A stretch of DNA of 20,856 nucleotides from Rikenellaceae bacterium (lineage in GTDB: Bacteria > Bacteroidota > Bacteroidia > Bacteroidales > UBA932), in the NCBI GenBank assembly GCA_003513895.1, contig DOSU01000091.1, positions 1,986-22,841 of the forward strand. Direction: 5' to 3'. The notes beneath the pieces are model-generated. The model was not told where the DNA came from, did not search any database, and was given only the letters and a program-made list of their open reading frames with translations. Positions 1 to 7,555 of the stretch are shown piece after piece. A program made the translations under genes and the position numbers. The stretch's first letter is position 1; the number at the start of each line of letters is the position of its first letter.

Positions 1-2730
1 GGGGTAAACAAAGAGAATATTGCAAACAAGTTTGAACCCAATCCAATCAAAAACCTTTTGGGGGTTGTTCCGGGATTGCAAATGAATACTGGTTCCGGTC
101 AGCCGGGAGCTCCATCAACAGTATTTATCAGAGGGAGAAACTCACTAAACTCAGGAACTCAGCCTCTGTATGTTATCGATGGTGTACCTATGGAGAGTGA
201 TTCTCATGGGATGCGTGCAACTGAACGTCAGGAAGTATCGGCACTTTCGGCAATTAGCTCAGACGATATAGAAAGCATTACTGTTCTAAAGGATGCGACT
301 GCTACATCTATTTATGGAGCAAGAGCAGCAAACGGTGTAATCGTAATAACCACTAAAAGAGGTAAAAAAGGATTTTCTGTGAATTTTAGTGCAAAAGCGG
401 GTGTAGAAGCAATGCCAAACTATCAAAGAGGATACAAATCTCTAAACAGAACTGAGTATTTGGAATTATCAAAAGAGGCACTGATGAATGCACACACATA
501 TGCTGCAGGTCTGGGAAAAACATCTTATTTTGACTACTATAATAATGCCTACCAGTTGGGACTTCCTTATACCGATGCCGGGGCAACAGAATTTCTTGGA
601 TGGTACAGCGGACTTGATGTTAGCGAAACTAACACAAACAATACAGACTGGATGAAGGAAGTTACCAGGAATGGTGTCATCCAGAATTATTCTATTGAAG
701 TATTGGGTGGAGGTAATGAAGAGAGTTCGGCAAAATATTTTGCCTCGCTGGACTATCTGGATACAAAGGCAATTGTAAGAGGTAAAGATATGACCCGTTA
801 TTCATTCAGATTCAACTTTGACCAACAACCAAGCAAGGTTGTAAAGTTTGGTTTTAATACAAATCTGTCTTACTCTCAAATAAACATGGGTGCCGGAGGT
901 GGTTACTATTCCGATCCTATTACACAGGCAGTAATGCAGTCGCCACTTTCGCCGGTTAAAAATCCGGACGGTAACTGGAATTTTGCCACAATAAACGGAT
1001 ATAATCCTGTTGCCCAAAGAAGTGAATTGGGAGACAAAAGCACAGCTAAGCAGTATCGTGCACTCTTGTCGCCATATCTTCAGATTAACTTTACAAAAGA
1101 CCTTTATCTTTTGTCAAGAGTAGGTGTAGACGCATTTATTCTGGATGAGTTTGGATATTGGTCATTCCTGCAGCCTCAGGGCAGCTCGATGAAAGGTATG
1201 GGTGAAAATGCTTATACAGCAAATATTCTTTTGACTACTACCAATACTTTGAACTACATGAAGCAATTTGGTCAGAGCAACTTAAACATTCTTCTTGGTC
1301 AGGAGGGTCAAAGAACAAATTATAAATCCACTTATCTGTCTGGTAGTAACTACCCTGTAGACTACCTGAATGAAGTAATAAATACTTCAACTCCGGGAAG
1401 TGCCTCTACCGATCAGAGAAGCCTTATTCTAAACTCATTCTTCTCAAGGGCAGAATATAGTTATGCAAACAAATACTATTTGTCCGGAAGTTTCCGTTAC
1501 GATGCATCGTCTCGTTTTGGTAGCAATAACAGATGGGCACCATTCTGGTCTTTGGGCGCAAAATACAGACTTACCAACGAAACCTTTATGAGCGGAACAG
1601 CAAACTGGCTTTCTGACGCAACTGTAAGAGCCAGTTACGGTACTTCAGGAAATCAGCAGGTAGGTTCTGGCTGGTTTGCATCAAGAGACCTATACGATTT
1701 TGGATATAACTACAACAGCCTGCCTGGAAGTGGACGCCTCCAGCTTGGAAATCCCGACCTCAGATGGGAGCAAACCAAAAAGTTCAATGTTGGCGTTGAC
1801 CTGAGTCTGTTTAAAAGAATTAATATAACTGCAGATTACTATAATCACAACACAACAGATATGGTATTTGCCGTTCCAATTTCAAGAACAACAGGTATGT
1901 CTCTGTTCTATCAGAATATTGGCGCACTTTCCAATAAAGGTTTTGAAATCTCAATATCAGGTGACATTATTCAAAAAGAAAATCTGACCTGGACTGTTTC
2001 ACTTAATGGTGCGAAGAACATTAATAAAGTTGTAAAATTGAGTACGGACCTTCCTATTACAGGTACCACTACAATCATTGAGCCTGGTAAAGACATTTAT
2101 ACCTTCAAGATGAAAGAGTGGGCAGGAGTTGATCCTCAAACCGGTACAGGACTATGGTACAAAAATGAAACAGGTGACGAAACAACAAATAACTACAATA
2201 CTGCAGCAAAGAGATATGTAGGAAAAGCTTCTCCGGATTTTCAGGGAGGTATGACCAGTACTTTCAAATGGGGCGGATTTGACTTTGGATTCCAGTTGAA
2301 CTACTCTTTAGGAGGGAAAATCTATGGTAATAACCTAAGATACGACGAACACCTCGGAATGTCTCTTGGAGAGAATTTCAGAGCGTATGTTTATGATAAC
2401 AGATGGAAAAAACCGGGTGATATTGCAAAGGTGCCAATGGTAGCATTTATGTCCGGCCGTTCAGAAAATTCACATTCAAGCCGGTTCTTAATGGATGCTT
2501 CATATTTGAAGATTCGTTCAATAAATTTAGGTTACTCACTACCTAAAGAATGGGTTAAAGGAATGGGTATGCAAAGCTTCAGAATATCATTGAATGCCGA
2601 TAATGTTTATACATTCAGCAGTAAAGATTACAGAGGTTTTGACCCATCCGGCATCGACGCAACCGGAGTTCAATGGTGGAACTATCCTATACCAAGAAAC
2701 ATAATGTTAGGACTTAGTGTTGGATTTTAA
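1..2730 (+). CDS. SusC/RagA-like TonB-linked outer-membrane protein, 5' end outside the window
   Basis: This is a TonB-dependent outer-membrane transporter of the SusC/RagA family. Such proteins form the barrel through which a substrate captured by the partner SusD lipoprotein is pulled in with TonB energy. The reading frame is open from base 1, so the gene begins upstream and 909 residues are visible. The first part is the plug domain, with FIRGR near residues 42-46 of the visible protein and YVIDGVP shortly after. The rest is rich in alternating aromatic and polar strands typical of a 22-strand barrel. The protein ends in a terminal phenylalanine (LGLSVGF), the usual barrel-assembly signal. 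The missing part should be the signal peptide, carboxypeptidase-regulatory-like domain and TonB box, about 100-150 residues by family length. The susD-like gene follows within 24 bases. The substrate cannot be told: no glycosidase or peptidase gene is adjacent on the visible side. Confidence 0.95.
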   Translation, partial: GVNKENIANKFEPNPIKNLLGVVPGLQMNTGSGQPGAPSTVFIRGRNSLNSGTQPLYVIDGVPMESDSHGMRATERQEVSALSAISSDDIESITVLKDATATSIYGARAANGVIVITTKRGKKGFSVNFSAKAGVEAMPNYQRGYKSLNRTEYLELSKEALMNAHTYAAGLGKTSYFDYYNNAYQLGLPYTDAGATEFLGWYSGLDVSETNTNNTDWMKEVTRNGVIQNYSIEVLGGGNEESSAKYFASLDYLDTKAIVRGKDMTRYSFRFNFDQQPSKVVKFGFNTNLSYSQINMGAGGGYYSDPITQAVMQSPLSPVKNPDGNWNFATINGYNPVAQRSELGDKSTAKQYRALLSPYLQINFTKDLYLLSRVGVDAFILDEFGYWSFLQPQGSSMKGMGENAYTANILLTTTNTLNYMKQFGQSNLNILLGQEGQRTNYKSTYLSGSNYPVDYLNEVINTSTPGSASTDQRSLILNSFFSRAEYSYANKYYLSGSFRYDASSRFGSNNRWAPFWSLGAKYRLTNETFMSGTANWLSDATVRASYGTSGNQQVGSGWFASRDLYDFGYNYNSLPGSGRLQLGNPDLRWEQTKKFNVGVDLSLFKRINITADYYNHNTTDMVFAVPISRTTGMSLFYQNIGALSNKGFEISISGDIIQKENLTWTVSLNGAKNINKVVKLSTDLPITGTTTIIEPGKDIYTFKMKEWAGVDPQTGTGLWYKNETGDETTNNYNTAAKRYVGKASPDFQGGMTSTFKWGGFDFGFQLNYSLGGKIYGNNLRYDEHLGMSLGENFRAYVYDNRWKKPGDIAKVPMVAFMSGRSENSHSSRFLMDASYLKIRSINLGYSLPKEWVKGMGMQSFRISLNADNVYTFSSKDYRGFDPSGIDATGVQWWNYPIPRNIMLGLSVGF

Positions 2731-2754
2731 TTTATTAAATAATTGAAAATTTTT

Positions 2755-4170
2755 ATGAAAAAAATATCACTTTATACTTTATTGTTGGCCCTCACATTTT
2801 GGGCAACAGGCTGTAGTCTGGAAACAGATCCAAACTCGGCCATCCCTACCGAAAATGCCTTTACAAAAACCCAGGATGTTCAAAATGGCATGCATGGTGC
2901 ATACGCCTCGTTAGGAAATTACAGATTTCTGGGGAACTATGCTCTTTCCATTGCCGATATGGCTTCCGACATTTCTATTGCAGATAACTCATCCGGACAC
3001 TTTGTAGCAATAAATATTTGGAACATAAATGTAGATACTCCGGAACTTTCCGACATGTGGACAAAAGGATACGAAGTAATGGACAGATGTACCCGTGCAA
3101 TAAACGGAGCTAAAGAGCTGCTGGCAAAACCTGCTGAGAACTCTTTAACAGCCACGGATATAGCCAACCTCAACTCATACATTTCACAGATGTATGCAAT
3201 GAGATCTTTGACTTCATTTATGTTAGTGAACATTTATGGACTCCCATACAAAGCAGGTACCCCAAATAGTCAACTTGGTATAGTACTTGTCGATGTAGAG
3301 CCAATTGAAGCGTATGCTACAGTAACCAGATCTACAGTTGCACAAACATATACCCAAATATTGAAAGATATTGCAAGTGCAAAGACACATCTGAATGCGT
3401 TGACTACAACTCAAAAGAGAGCCGTTAATCAGTATTATTTGAACGAAGCTGCCGTATATGCACTGGAAGCAAGAGTTAAACTCTTTATGCAGGATTATGC
3501 AGGCGCAAAGACTGCTGCTCAGGCTGCAATTGACAAAAGAGTATCAGGTAACGTGACCAATGCAGAATATGTTCAAATGTGGAGTTCAACAGCAATTACA
3601 AATGAAGATATTTTCACAATTGTAAAATCTGAAGCAGATAACCTCTCTTCAAACTCAATCAATACCCTCTACAATTCTTATGGTGGTTTTCTTTCTCAGT
3701 TTACACTAAGTAAATTTGCTGCAAACGATATAAGAAGAGGTCTGATTGATGGAGACCATCCTGCAAAATTTGATGGTAACGGTTCTTCTGAGGCTGTGGG
3801 AAATATCCCGGTTTTCAGAAAATCGGAGATGTATTTGATTATTGCAGAAGCATCTGCCCAGCAAACTCAAATTACCGATGCTCAAAATGCACTTTTCTAC
3901 ACAGCAAAACGTAATCTGGACATAACATCAGCAACTGCTTTACCAGACAATAAAACAGCATTGTTGTCGTTTATCGCCGATGAAAGAATCAGAGAATTTT
4001 TCCAGGAAGGCCACAGAATGTATGACCTAAGAAGAACAGGTGCAACAGCTACAATAGCCGGTACAGCAAACTATGTTTTGGCTACTTTCGTATATCCTAT
4101 TCCTGCAAATGAGATCAACTCAGGATTTGGTGTAGTACAGAATCCAAATTGGTCAAGTACTCTGCCATAG
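2755..4170 (+). CDS. SusD/RagB-like surface lipoprotein
   Basis: This is the substrate-binding lipoprotein that sits as a lid over the SusC barrel on the cell surface. The chosen ATG gives a 471-residue protein with a lipoprotein signal: Lys2-Lys3, a hydrophobic stretch, then a lipobox ending WATGC with the lipidated Cys at residue 20. An in-frame TTG four codons upstream (2743) would also work but is less natural. The body is helical and TPR-like, as in the RagB/SusD family. It carries the hallmark C-terminal features: a KSEMYLIIAEA helix, a DERIREFFQEGHRMYDLRR segment and a closing YPIPANEI motif near the end. At 471 residues it is on the short side for the family. It is almost certainly co-transcribed with the susC-like gene, and transcription probably stops at the hairpin just after it. 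The ligand is unknown. Confidence 0.93.
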   Translation: MKKISLYTLLLALTFWATGCSLETDPNSAIPTENAFTKTQDVQNGMHGAYASLGNYRFLGNYALSIADMASDISIADNSSGHFVAINIWNINVDTPELSDMWTKGYEVMDRCTRAINGAKELLAKPAENSLTATDIANLNSYISQMYAMRSLTSFMLVNIYGLPYKAGTPNSQLGIVLVDVEPIEAYATVTRSTVAQTYTQILKDIASAKTHLNALTTTQKRAVNQYYLNEAAVYALEARVKLFMQDYAGAKTAAQAAIDKRVSGNVTNAEYVQMWSSTAITNEDIFTIVKSEADNLSSNSINTLYNSYGGFLSQFTLSKFAANDIRRGLIDGDHPAKFDGNGSSEAVGNIPVFRKSEMYLIIAEASAQQTQITDAQNALFYTAKRNLDITSATALPDNKTALLSFIADERIREFFQEGHRMYDLRRTGATATIAGTANYVLATFVYPIPANEINSGFGVVQNPNWSSTLP

Positions 4171-4197
4171 TTTTTTTAAAAAATATCGCATTTTTTG

Positions 4198-4232
4198 ATA
4201 GTTGCAATTGAAAAATTGCAACTATTTTTTTT
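4198..4232 (+). terminator. Rho-independent terminator after the susCD pair
   Basis: A perfect 12-bp inverted repeat (ATAGTTGCAATT and its complement) surrounds a GAAA loop and is followed at once by a run of eight T residues. It lies 27 bases after the susD stop codon on the same strand. It should end the susCD transcript and separate it from the small ORF downstream. Confidence 0.9.
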
Positions 4233-4248
4233 CTTTTTCGTCTAATAT

Positions 4249-4344
4249 ATGGAGTTTGAAAAAGAAATTCTAGGGTATTTGGAATCTCAACGATCTTATA
4301 TATATAAATACATTAAATATGCATTTTTCAGAACCATACGTTAA
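4249..4344 (+). other. Short reading frame overlapping the start of the next ORF
   Basis: A 31-codon frame starts with ATG just after the susD terminator (MEFEKEILGYLESQ at its start) and runs into the following small ORF in a different frame. Its composition is protein-like and amphipathic. If one T of the five-T run at 4324-4328 were removed, it would continue smoothly as ...YAFSEPYVNDL into the next frame, giving one protein of about 117 residues. It could therefore be the true N-terminus of a frameshifted gene, or a small upstream ORF, or chance. Confidence 0.35.
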
Positions 4345-4603
4345 TGATTTAGTAACAATCAAAGTAATGGAGCCACAGAAAAAAGAAGACATTAGTCTAA
4401 GCAGTAATCAGGAAGATGAAAGCAAGTTCAATAGAGATGTTATGTACTTAACATCAGTAAATTTATCGGCACTGGAATTACTTACTACTCTGGAAAAGAG
4501 CAGTAAATGTACAATTGATAAATATTTGAGCGAACTAAGCTACTCAAATAGAGAAGCACTATTTTGCATTCTTTGCAAGATTGATAAAAATCTGGGAGAC
4601 TGA
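4319..4603 (+). CDS. Small protein of unknown function, possibly lacking its true N-terminus
   Basis: I do not recognise this 94-residue protein. It is soluble, with no signal peptide or membrane segment. The middle is charged (EPQKKED, NQEDESK), and the C-terminal half looks helical (LSALELLTTLEKS, NREALFCILCKI), with three cysteines at intervals. The ATG at 4319 is preceded only by AT-rich DNA with no clear ribosome binding site. A 31-codon frame immediately upstream reads into it with a one-base offset at a T run, so the annotated start may be an artefact of a frameshift. It stands alone between the susCD terminator and the convergent membrane-protein gene, whose end is only four bases away. 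No function is proposed. Confidence 0.5.
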   Translation: MHFSEPYVNDLVTIKVMEPQKKEDISLSSNQEDESKFNRDVMYLTSVNLSALELLTTLEKSSKCTIDKYLSELSYSNREALFCILCKIDKNLGD

Positions 4604-4607
4604 GCAG

Positions 4608-5006
4608 CTATTTTTGCTTAGGCAAATACCACGCAAGAATCAGACATAATATTCCCCATCCTGCTGTAGTCGGTTGCATCCATGATACATATCCAATAAT
4701 AATCATCTGAACAATAAGCCAGGTATATACAATTGCCACCGTAGCGAATACCGATTGACGCGCATACTTGTACCCGGCGAAGCAGAGGATAGCAGTAGCC
4801 AGAAAAGATCCGCCAACAACAATAAACAGAATTAAGCTTGGAATAAAAAAGTTTTTGAAGGGACTCCCTTCAAGCCATTCAAGCGGAACTCCTTCGGCTC
4901 CGCTCATTCCGTAATATCCTCCTCCAAAGGCATTCAATGCGCCAAATGCAAGCAGAACACCTAATGTGTATCGTAATGTGCTTGCCGGTTTTCTGGTTTT
5001 TTTCAT
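4608..5006 (-). CDS. Four-helix integral membrane protein of unknown function
   Basis: From the ATG at 5006 this is a 132-residue protein with four hydrophobic segments separated by short loops, the last ending close to the C-terminus (AWYLPKQK). The basic start (MKKTRKP) suggests a cytoplasmic N-terminus. A longer form starting at 5042 (MDAKKLINQSNT first) would overlap the end of the acetyltransferase gene by 22 bases. I prefer the shorter form because it starts just before the first helix and avoids the overlap, but the longer one is possible. A glycine-rich loop (FGGGYYGMSGAEG) follows the first helix and faces the periplasm if the topology is right. I do not recognise the family. It is last in a run with two GNAT genes and is likely co-transcribed with them. 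Confidence 0.75.
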   Translation of the reverse strand: MKKTRKPASTLRYTLGVLLAFGALNAFGGGYYGMSGAEGVPLEWLEGSPFKNFFIPSLILFIVVGGSFLATAILCFAGYKYARQSVFATVAIVYTWLIVQMIIIGYVSWMQPTTAGWGILCLILAWYLPKQK

Positions 5007-5020
5007 AGTATTAGATTGGT

Positions 5021-5509
5021 TTATAAGTTTTTTTGCATCCATATAATATCAAATGGTTCTCCCCATTTTGTAATGATTTTTTCAAACCGCCCACATTGTT
5101 TAAATCCGTTGTTCAGGTGAAAGGTAAGGCTATGGGGATTTTCGGACGAGATACTTGCCAATAAAGTTTTAATACCAATTCTTGCAGCCTCCAATTCAAG
5201 TTTGTTAAGGGCAATTTTCCCAATTCCTTTTCCGGTATAATCCTTCTGAATAAAATAGGTTATCTCTGCACATTCTTTAAAGGTAGAGTGGGGGTTGTAC
5301 GGACGGAGAAAGCAAAAACCAATGATCTTTTCAGCATCACAAATTGTATAGGAAGGATATCCTTTCGTTAGTTCAAGAAATTTGCCAAAGAATTCAACCG
5401 GCATCACTTTGTCCGGATATGCCGCTAAACTGTTTTCAATGTAATAGTTATAGATCTCCATATTTTCTTTGGCATGCTCAATGGACATCTGAAAAAAATC
5501 AATTTTCAT
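5021..5509 (-). CDS. GNAT-family N-acetyltransferase, phosphinothricin-acetyltransferase-like
   Basis: This 162-residue protein has the single-domain GNAT fold, which moves an acetyl group from acetyl-CoA to an amine. The acetyl-CoA pyrophosphate loop is visible as YTGKGIGKIAL near residues 91-101, after a central strand (AEITYFIQ). The later SSENPHSLTFHLNNGF stretch near residues 121-136 is the conserved region in which Asn and the helix before GF contact CoA. The arrangement resembles the phosphinothricin/methionine sulfone acetyltransferase group (YwnH/Pat-like), but the natural substrate cannot be deduced. The gene lies 18 bases after another GNAT gene and just before a membrane-protein gene, in what looks like one operon. 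Confidence 0.85.
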   Translation of the reverse strand: MKIDFFQMSIEHAKENMEIYNYYIENSLAAYPDKVMPVEFFGKFLELTKGYPSYTICDAEKIIGFCFLRPYNPHSTFKECAEITYFIQKDYTGKGIGKIALNKLELEAARIGIKTLLASISSENPHSLTFHLNNGFKQCGRFEKIITKWGEPFDIIWMQKNL

Positions 5510-5527
5510 AATTAAAACTTTATGAGT

Positions 5528-6082
5528 CTAATATTCAGTATTAGTGTTGAAGTCTCTTTTAAGCATACTGAATAAATCCAGGTCTGTGAATTTATCGTTT
5601 ACCAGCAATTCTCCGTCGCGTTCAATACCTTCATGGAAGAATCCAAGCCTTTGTGGGATTTTTTTACTTGAAAAATTCTCAGTTGCACACTTAATCTGAA
5701 TCCTGTTCATCTCTAATTCATCAAATAAGAATTGCATAAGCCTGCGGACAGATTGAGTTATGATTCCTCTTCTTTGATATTTTTCTGAAAGCCAGTAACC
5801 GATTTCTGTTCTTTTATTTGCCTTATCCGTGTCTTTGGTTCCAATCAAGCCTGCGAATTCTCCCTCAAAATGAATCACAAAAGTGAAATCCTTTGTCTTT
5901 TCAGGAGTGTCCATCATTGCTTTAATAAAGCGTCTGGTATCCGTAACTTCCTTTGTATTGTCAATAAACGGAAGCCATTTCCTCATATATTCCCGCTGTG
6001 AGTCAATAGTCCTGAATATGTCATTTGCATCGGAAAGATCAATCTCTTTAAGAGAGATGGCAGCGTTAACAGTGAGGGTCAT
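5528..6082 (-). CDS. GNAT-family acetyltransferase, RimJ/RimL type
   Basis: This 184-residue protein belongs to the RimJ/RimL branch of GNAT enzymes, which acetylate the alpha-amino group of proteins such as ribosomal proteins or small amines. Visible marks are the IGYWLSEKYQRRGIITQSV segment around residues 90-108, holding the acetyl-CoA loop (RRGI), and an ENFSSKKIPQRLGF segment near residues 135-148, equivalent to the SxxVxxKxGF region of the family. The overall spacing and length fit the YdaF/RimL subgroup. It is first of a three-gene minus-strand run and divergent from the PD40 gene, with 74 bases between the starts. The substrate is not known. The two adjacent GNATs belong to different subgroups, so this is not a recent tandem duplication. 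Confidence 0.87.
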   Translation of the reverse strand: MTLTVNAAISLKEIDLSDANDIFRTIDSQREYMRKWLPFIDNTKEVTDTRRFIKAMMDTPEKTKDFTFVIHFEGEFAGLIGTKDTDKANKRTEIGYWLSEKYQRRGIITQSVRRLMQFLFDELEMNRIQIKCATENFSSKKIPQRLGFFHEGIERDGELLVNDKFTDLDLFSMLKRDFNTNTEY

Positions 6083-6105
6083 AGAGTGAAAATTTTAAGC
6101 AGCAG

Positions 6106-6113
6106 TAAAACTA
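6106..6113 (-). promoter_or_regulatory. Possible -7 promoter element for the GNAT operon
   Basis: Read on the minus strand this is TAGTTTTA, one mismatch from the Bacteroides -7 consensus TAnnTTTG, 23 bases before the RimL-like start. The flanking 17 bases are identical to those at the better-matched promoter near 12311-12318. I see no good -33 TTTG, so this rests on the -7 match and the shared context. Confidence 0.4.
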
Positions 6114-6156
6114 CAATAAAAATTTATAAATATCTTTAATTTAAATTATTCATATA

Positions 6157-7170
6157 ATGAAAAACATTCTGATTTTCTTGTTATTGATTGCTGGCAATAT
6201 TACATTACCGGCGCAGGATTCGGGTAAAGAAACCCGAAAATTTACTCAATTAAGCGGAGCATATCTTGGGCAGAAATTACCGGGAATCGTGCCGGAACTT
6301 TTTGCCCCCGGAGTTATTTCCGACGGGATGGTAAACAGAGATGTCGCAATATCTCCCGACGGGAATGAAATGTATTTTGGAATTGCAACCCAGAATTTTA
6401 ACTTTTCATCCATAATTGTTTCAAAACAAATTAACGGAAAATGGACTAAACCGGAAGTTGCCCCTTTTGCTGCAGATCCCCGTTACAAATATATAGAACC
6501 TGCATTTGCCAATGATGGTAAGAGATTCTTTTTTGCTTCAACTATGCCAAAGGACGGAACAGATACACCGGGCGATTTTGACATCTGGGCAATTGATATA
6601 ATTAATGGAGAGTGGGGGAAGCCATATAACATCGGAGAACCTGTCAACACTGCGGGCGGGGAATTTTTCCCCTCAATAACAAACGACGGAACTCTCTATT
6701 TCACGAGGAATGAAGCAGGAGTTCAAACATCTTATATATATCGTTCTCGCTTAAATAGCGAAAAATACTCTACTCCCGAGAAATTGCCGGAGCAGATTAA
6801 TTGCGGAGAAGACAGATATAACGCATATGTTGCAAAAGATGAGAGTTTTGTTGTTATTCCTGCACAAGGAGTCGAAAAAGGAAAATTTGGCGCATTATAT
6901 TACATTGTATTCAGGAACACAGACGGCAGCTGGCAAAATCCGGTAAATATGGGGCCGCAAATTAATACTCCTGTTGGCCGTGGATGGTCGTTTTATATTT
7001 CTCCCGATAATAAATATCTTTTTTTCATGGCCACAAGAAGCAGTGAAGACACAATATTACCACCCTCATTAAGTTTGGAGTTTTTTCAAAAAATATTTTT
7101 CATGCCTCAGAACGGAAATCCCGATATCTACTGGGCAGACTCAAAATTATTAGAAGATCTTAAACGGTAA
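6157..7170 (+). CDS. Exported PD40/WD40-like beta-propeller protein
   Basis: A 337-residue protein beginning with a signal peptide (MKNILIFLLLIAGNITLPAQ), so it should be exported to the periplasm or beyond. The rest consists of PD40-type propeller blades, each built around an S/N-DG or SPD turn: VAISPDGNEMYFG, FANDGKRFFFAS, ITNDGTLYFTR and ISPDNKYLFFMA. These repeats occur in TolB and in many Bacteroidetes surface proteins, usually as binding scaffolds. No OmpA-like peptidoglycan-binding domain, peptidase domain or type IX sorting signal is present, so this is a bare propeller. It is a single gene between divergent GNAT genes and a convergent TfoX-like gene. Function and partner are unknown. 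Confidence 0.82.
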   Translation: MKNILIFLLLIAGNITLPAQDSGKETRKFTQLSGAYLGQKLPGIVPELFAPGVISDGMVNRDVAISPDGNEMYFGIATQNFNFSSIIVSKQINGKWTKPEVAPFAADPRYKYIEPAFANDGKRFFFASTMPKDGTDTPGDFDIWAIDIINGEWGKPYNIGEPVNTAGGEFFPSITNDGTLYFTRNEAGVQTSYIYRSRLNSEKYSTPEKLPEQINCGEDRYNAYVAKDESFVVIPAQGVEKGKFGALYYIVFRNTDGSWQNPVNMGPQINTPVGRGWSFYISPDNKYLFFMATRSSEDTILPPSLSLEFFQKIFFMPQNGNPDIYWADSKLLEDLKR

Positions 7171-7198
7171 CGTTTAGGGAGGGATTTTTTAGTGTTAT

Positions 7199-7549
7199 TT
7201 ACCTTTTTGGCCTCTTCGGCTTTTTCGGTTTTGGAAAAGGCAGTTCTTTGTAGCTTGCCTGCAATAATTTTGCAAGAAAATCTCTGTCCTCCAGCTTTTC
7301 TTCAACTAAAAAAAATGGTTTTGCTCCGGTATAAGGTGGCGCTTCAACCGCCGGGGCCGAAGTGAATTGTTCGATAAAAGCCCTTCCGGCTTTCGTCGGT
7401 TTAATAAACACCTTATTATCACAAATTAGTGCCACGACTTTCTCTTCAAGATAAACTACATATTCGCCCATCATCTTTCTGGAAGAGATAAGACCGGCTC
7501 CGGACATCTGTTCCGTTACAAAAAGTGCAAAATCTTTTGTAGTTCCCAT
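7199..7549 (-). CDS. TfoX N-terminal domain family protein
   Basis: The 116-residue product matches the TfoX N-terminal domain: a helix, then SSRKMMGEYVVYLEEKVVALICDNKVFIKPT, where the conserved RxMFGgygly-type turn leads into a small beta sheet. This domain also occurs alone in many bacteria. In gamma-proteobacterial TfoX/Sxy it is part of a competence regulator, but stand-alone forms have no settled role. The C-terminus is a lysine/arginine/proline tail (PKPKKPKRPKR), which could bind nucleic acid or acidic lipid. It starts six bases after the PAP2 gene ends and is the last gene of a five-gene minus-strand run. Calling it a competence gene would go beyond the evidence. Confidence 0.82.
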   Translation of the reverse strand: MGTTKDFALFVTEQMSGAGLISSRKMMGEYVVYLEEKVVALICDNKVFIKPTKAGRAFIEQFTSAPAVEAPPYTGAKPFFLVEEKLEDRDFLAKLLQASYKELPFPKPKKPKRPKR

Positions 7550-7555
7550 AATGAA

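Noticed and set aside
4241..4320. AT-rich stretch with TATATATAAATA as a possible origin or regulatory repeat
   Set aside because: There are no iterated motifs or DnaA-box-like sites, and it is explained by the general AT-richness and the short reading frame there.
6130..6137. TATCTTTA as a promoter for the PD40 gene
   Set aside because: It is one mismatch from TAnnTTTG, but the region is so AT-rich that such matches are expected by chance, and no -33 element is visible.
7161..7190. Possible terminator after the PD40 gene (TAAACG-GTAA-CGTTTA followed by a T run)
   Set aside because: The stem is only six base pairs, overlaps the stop codon and is separated from the T run by eight bases, so it is too weak to call.
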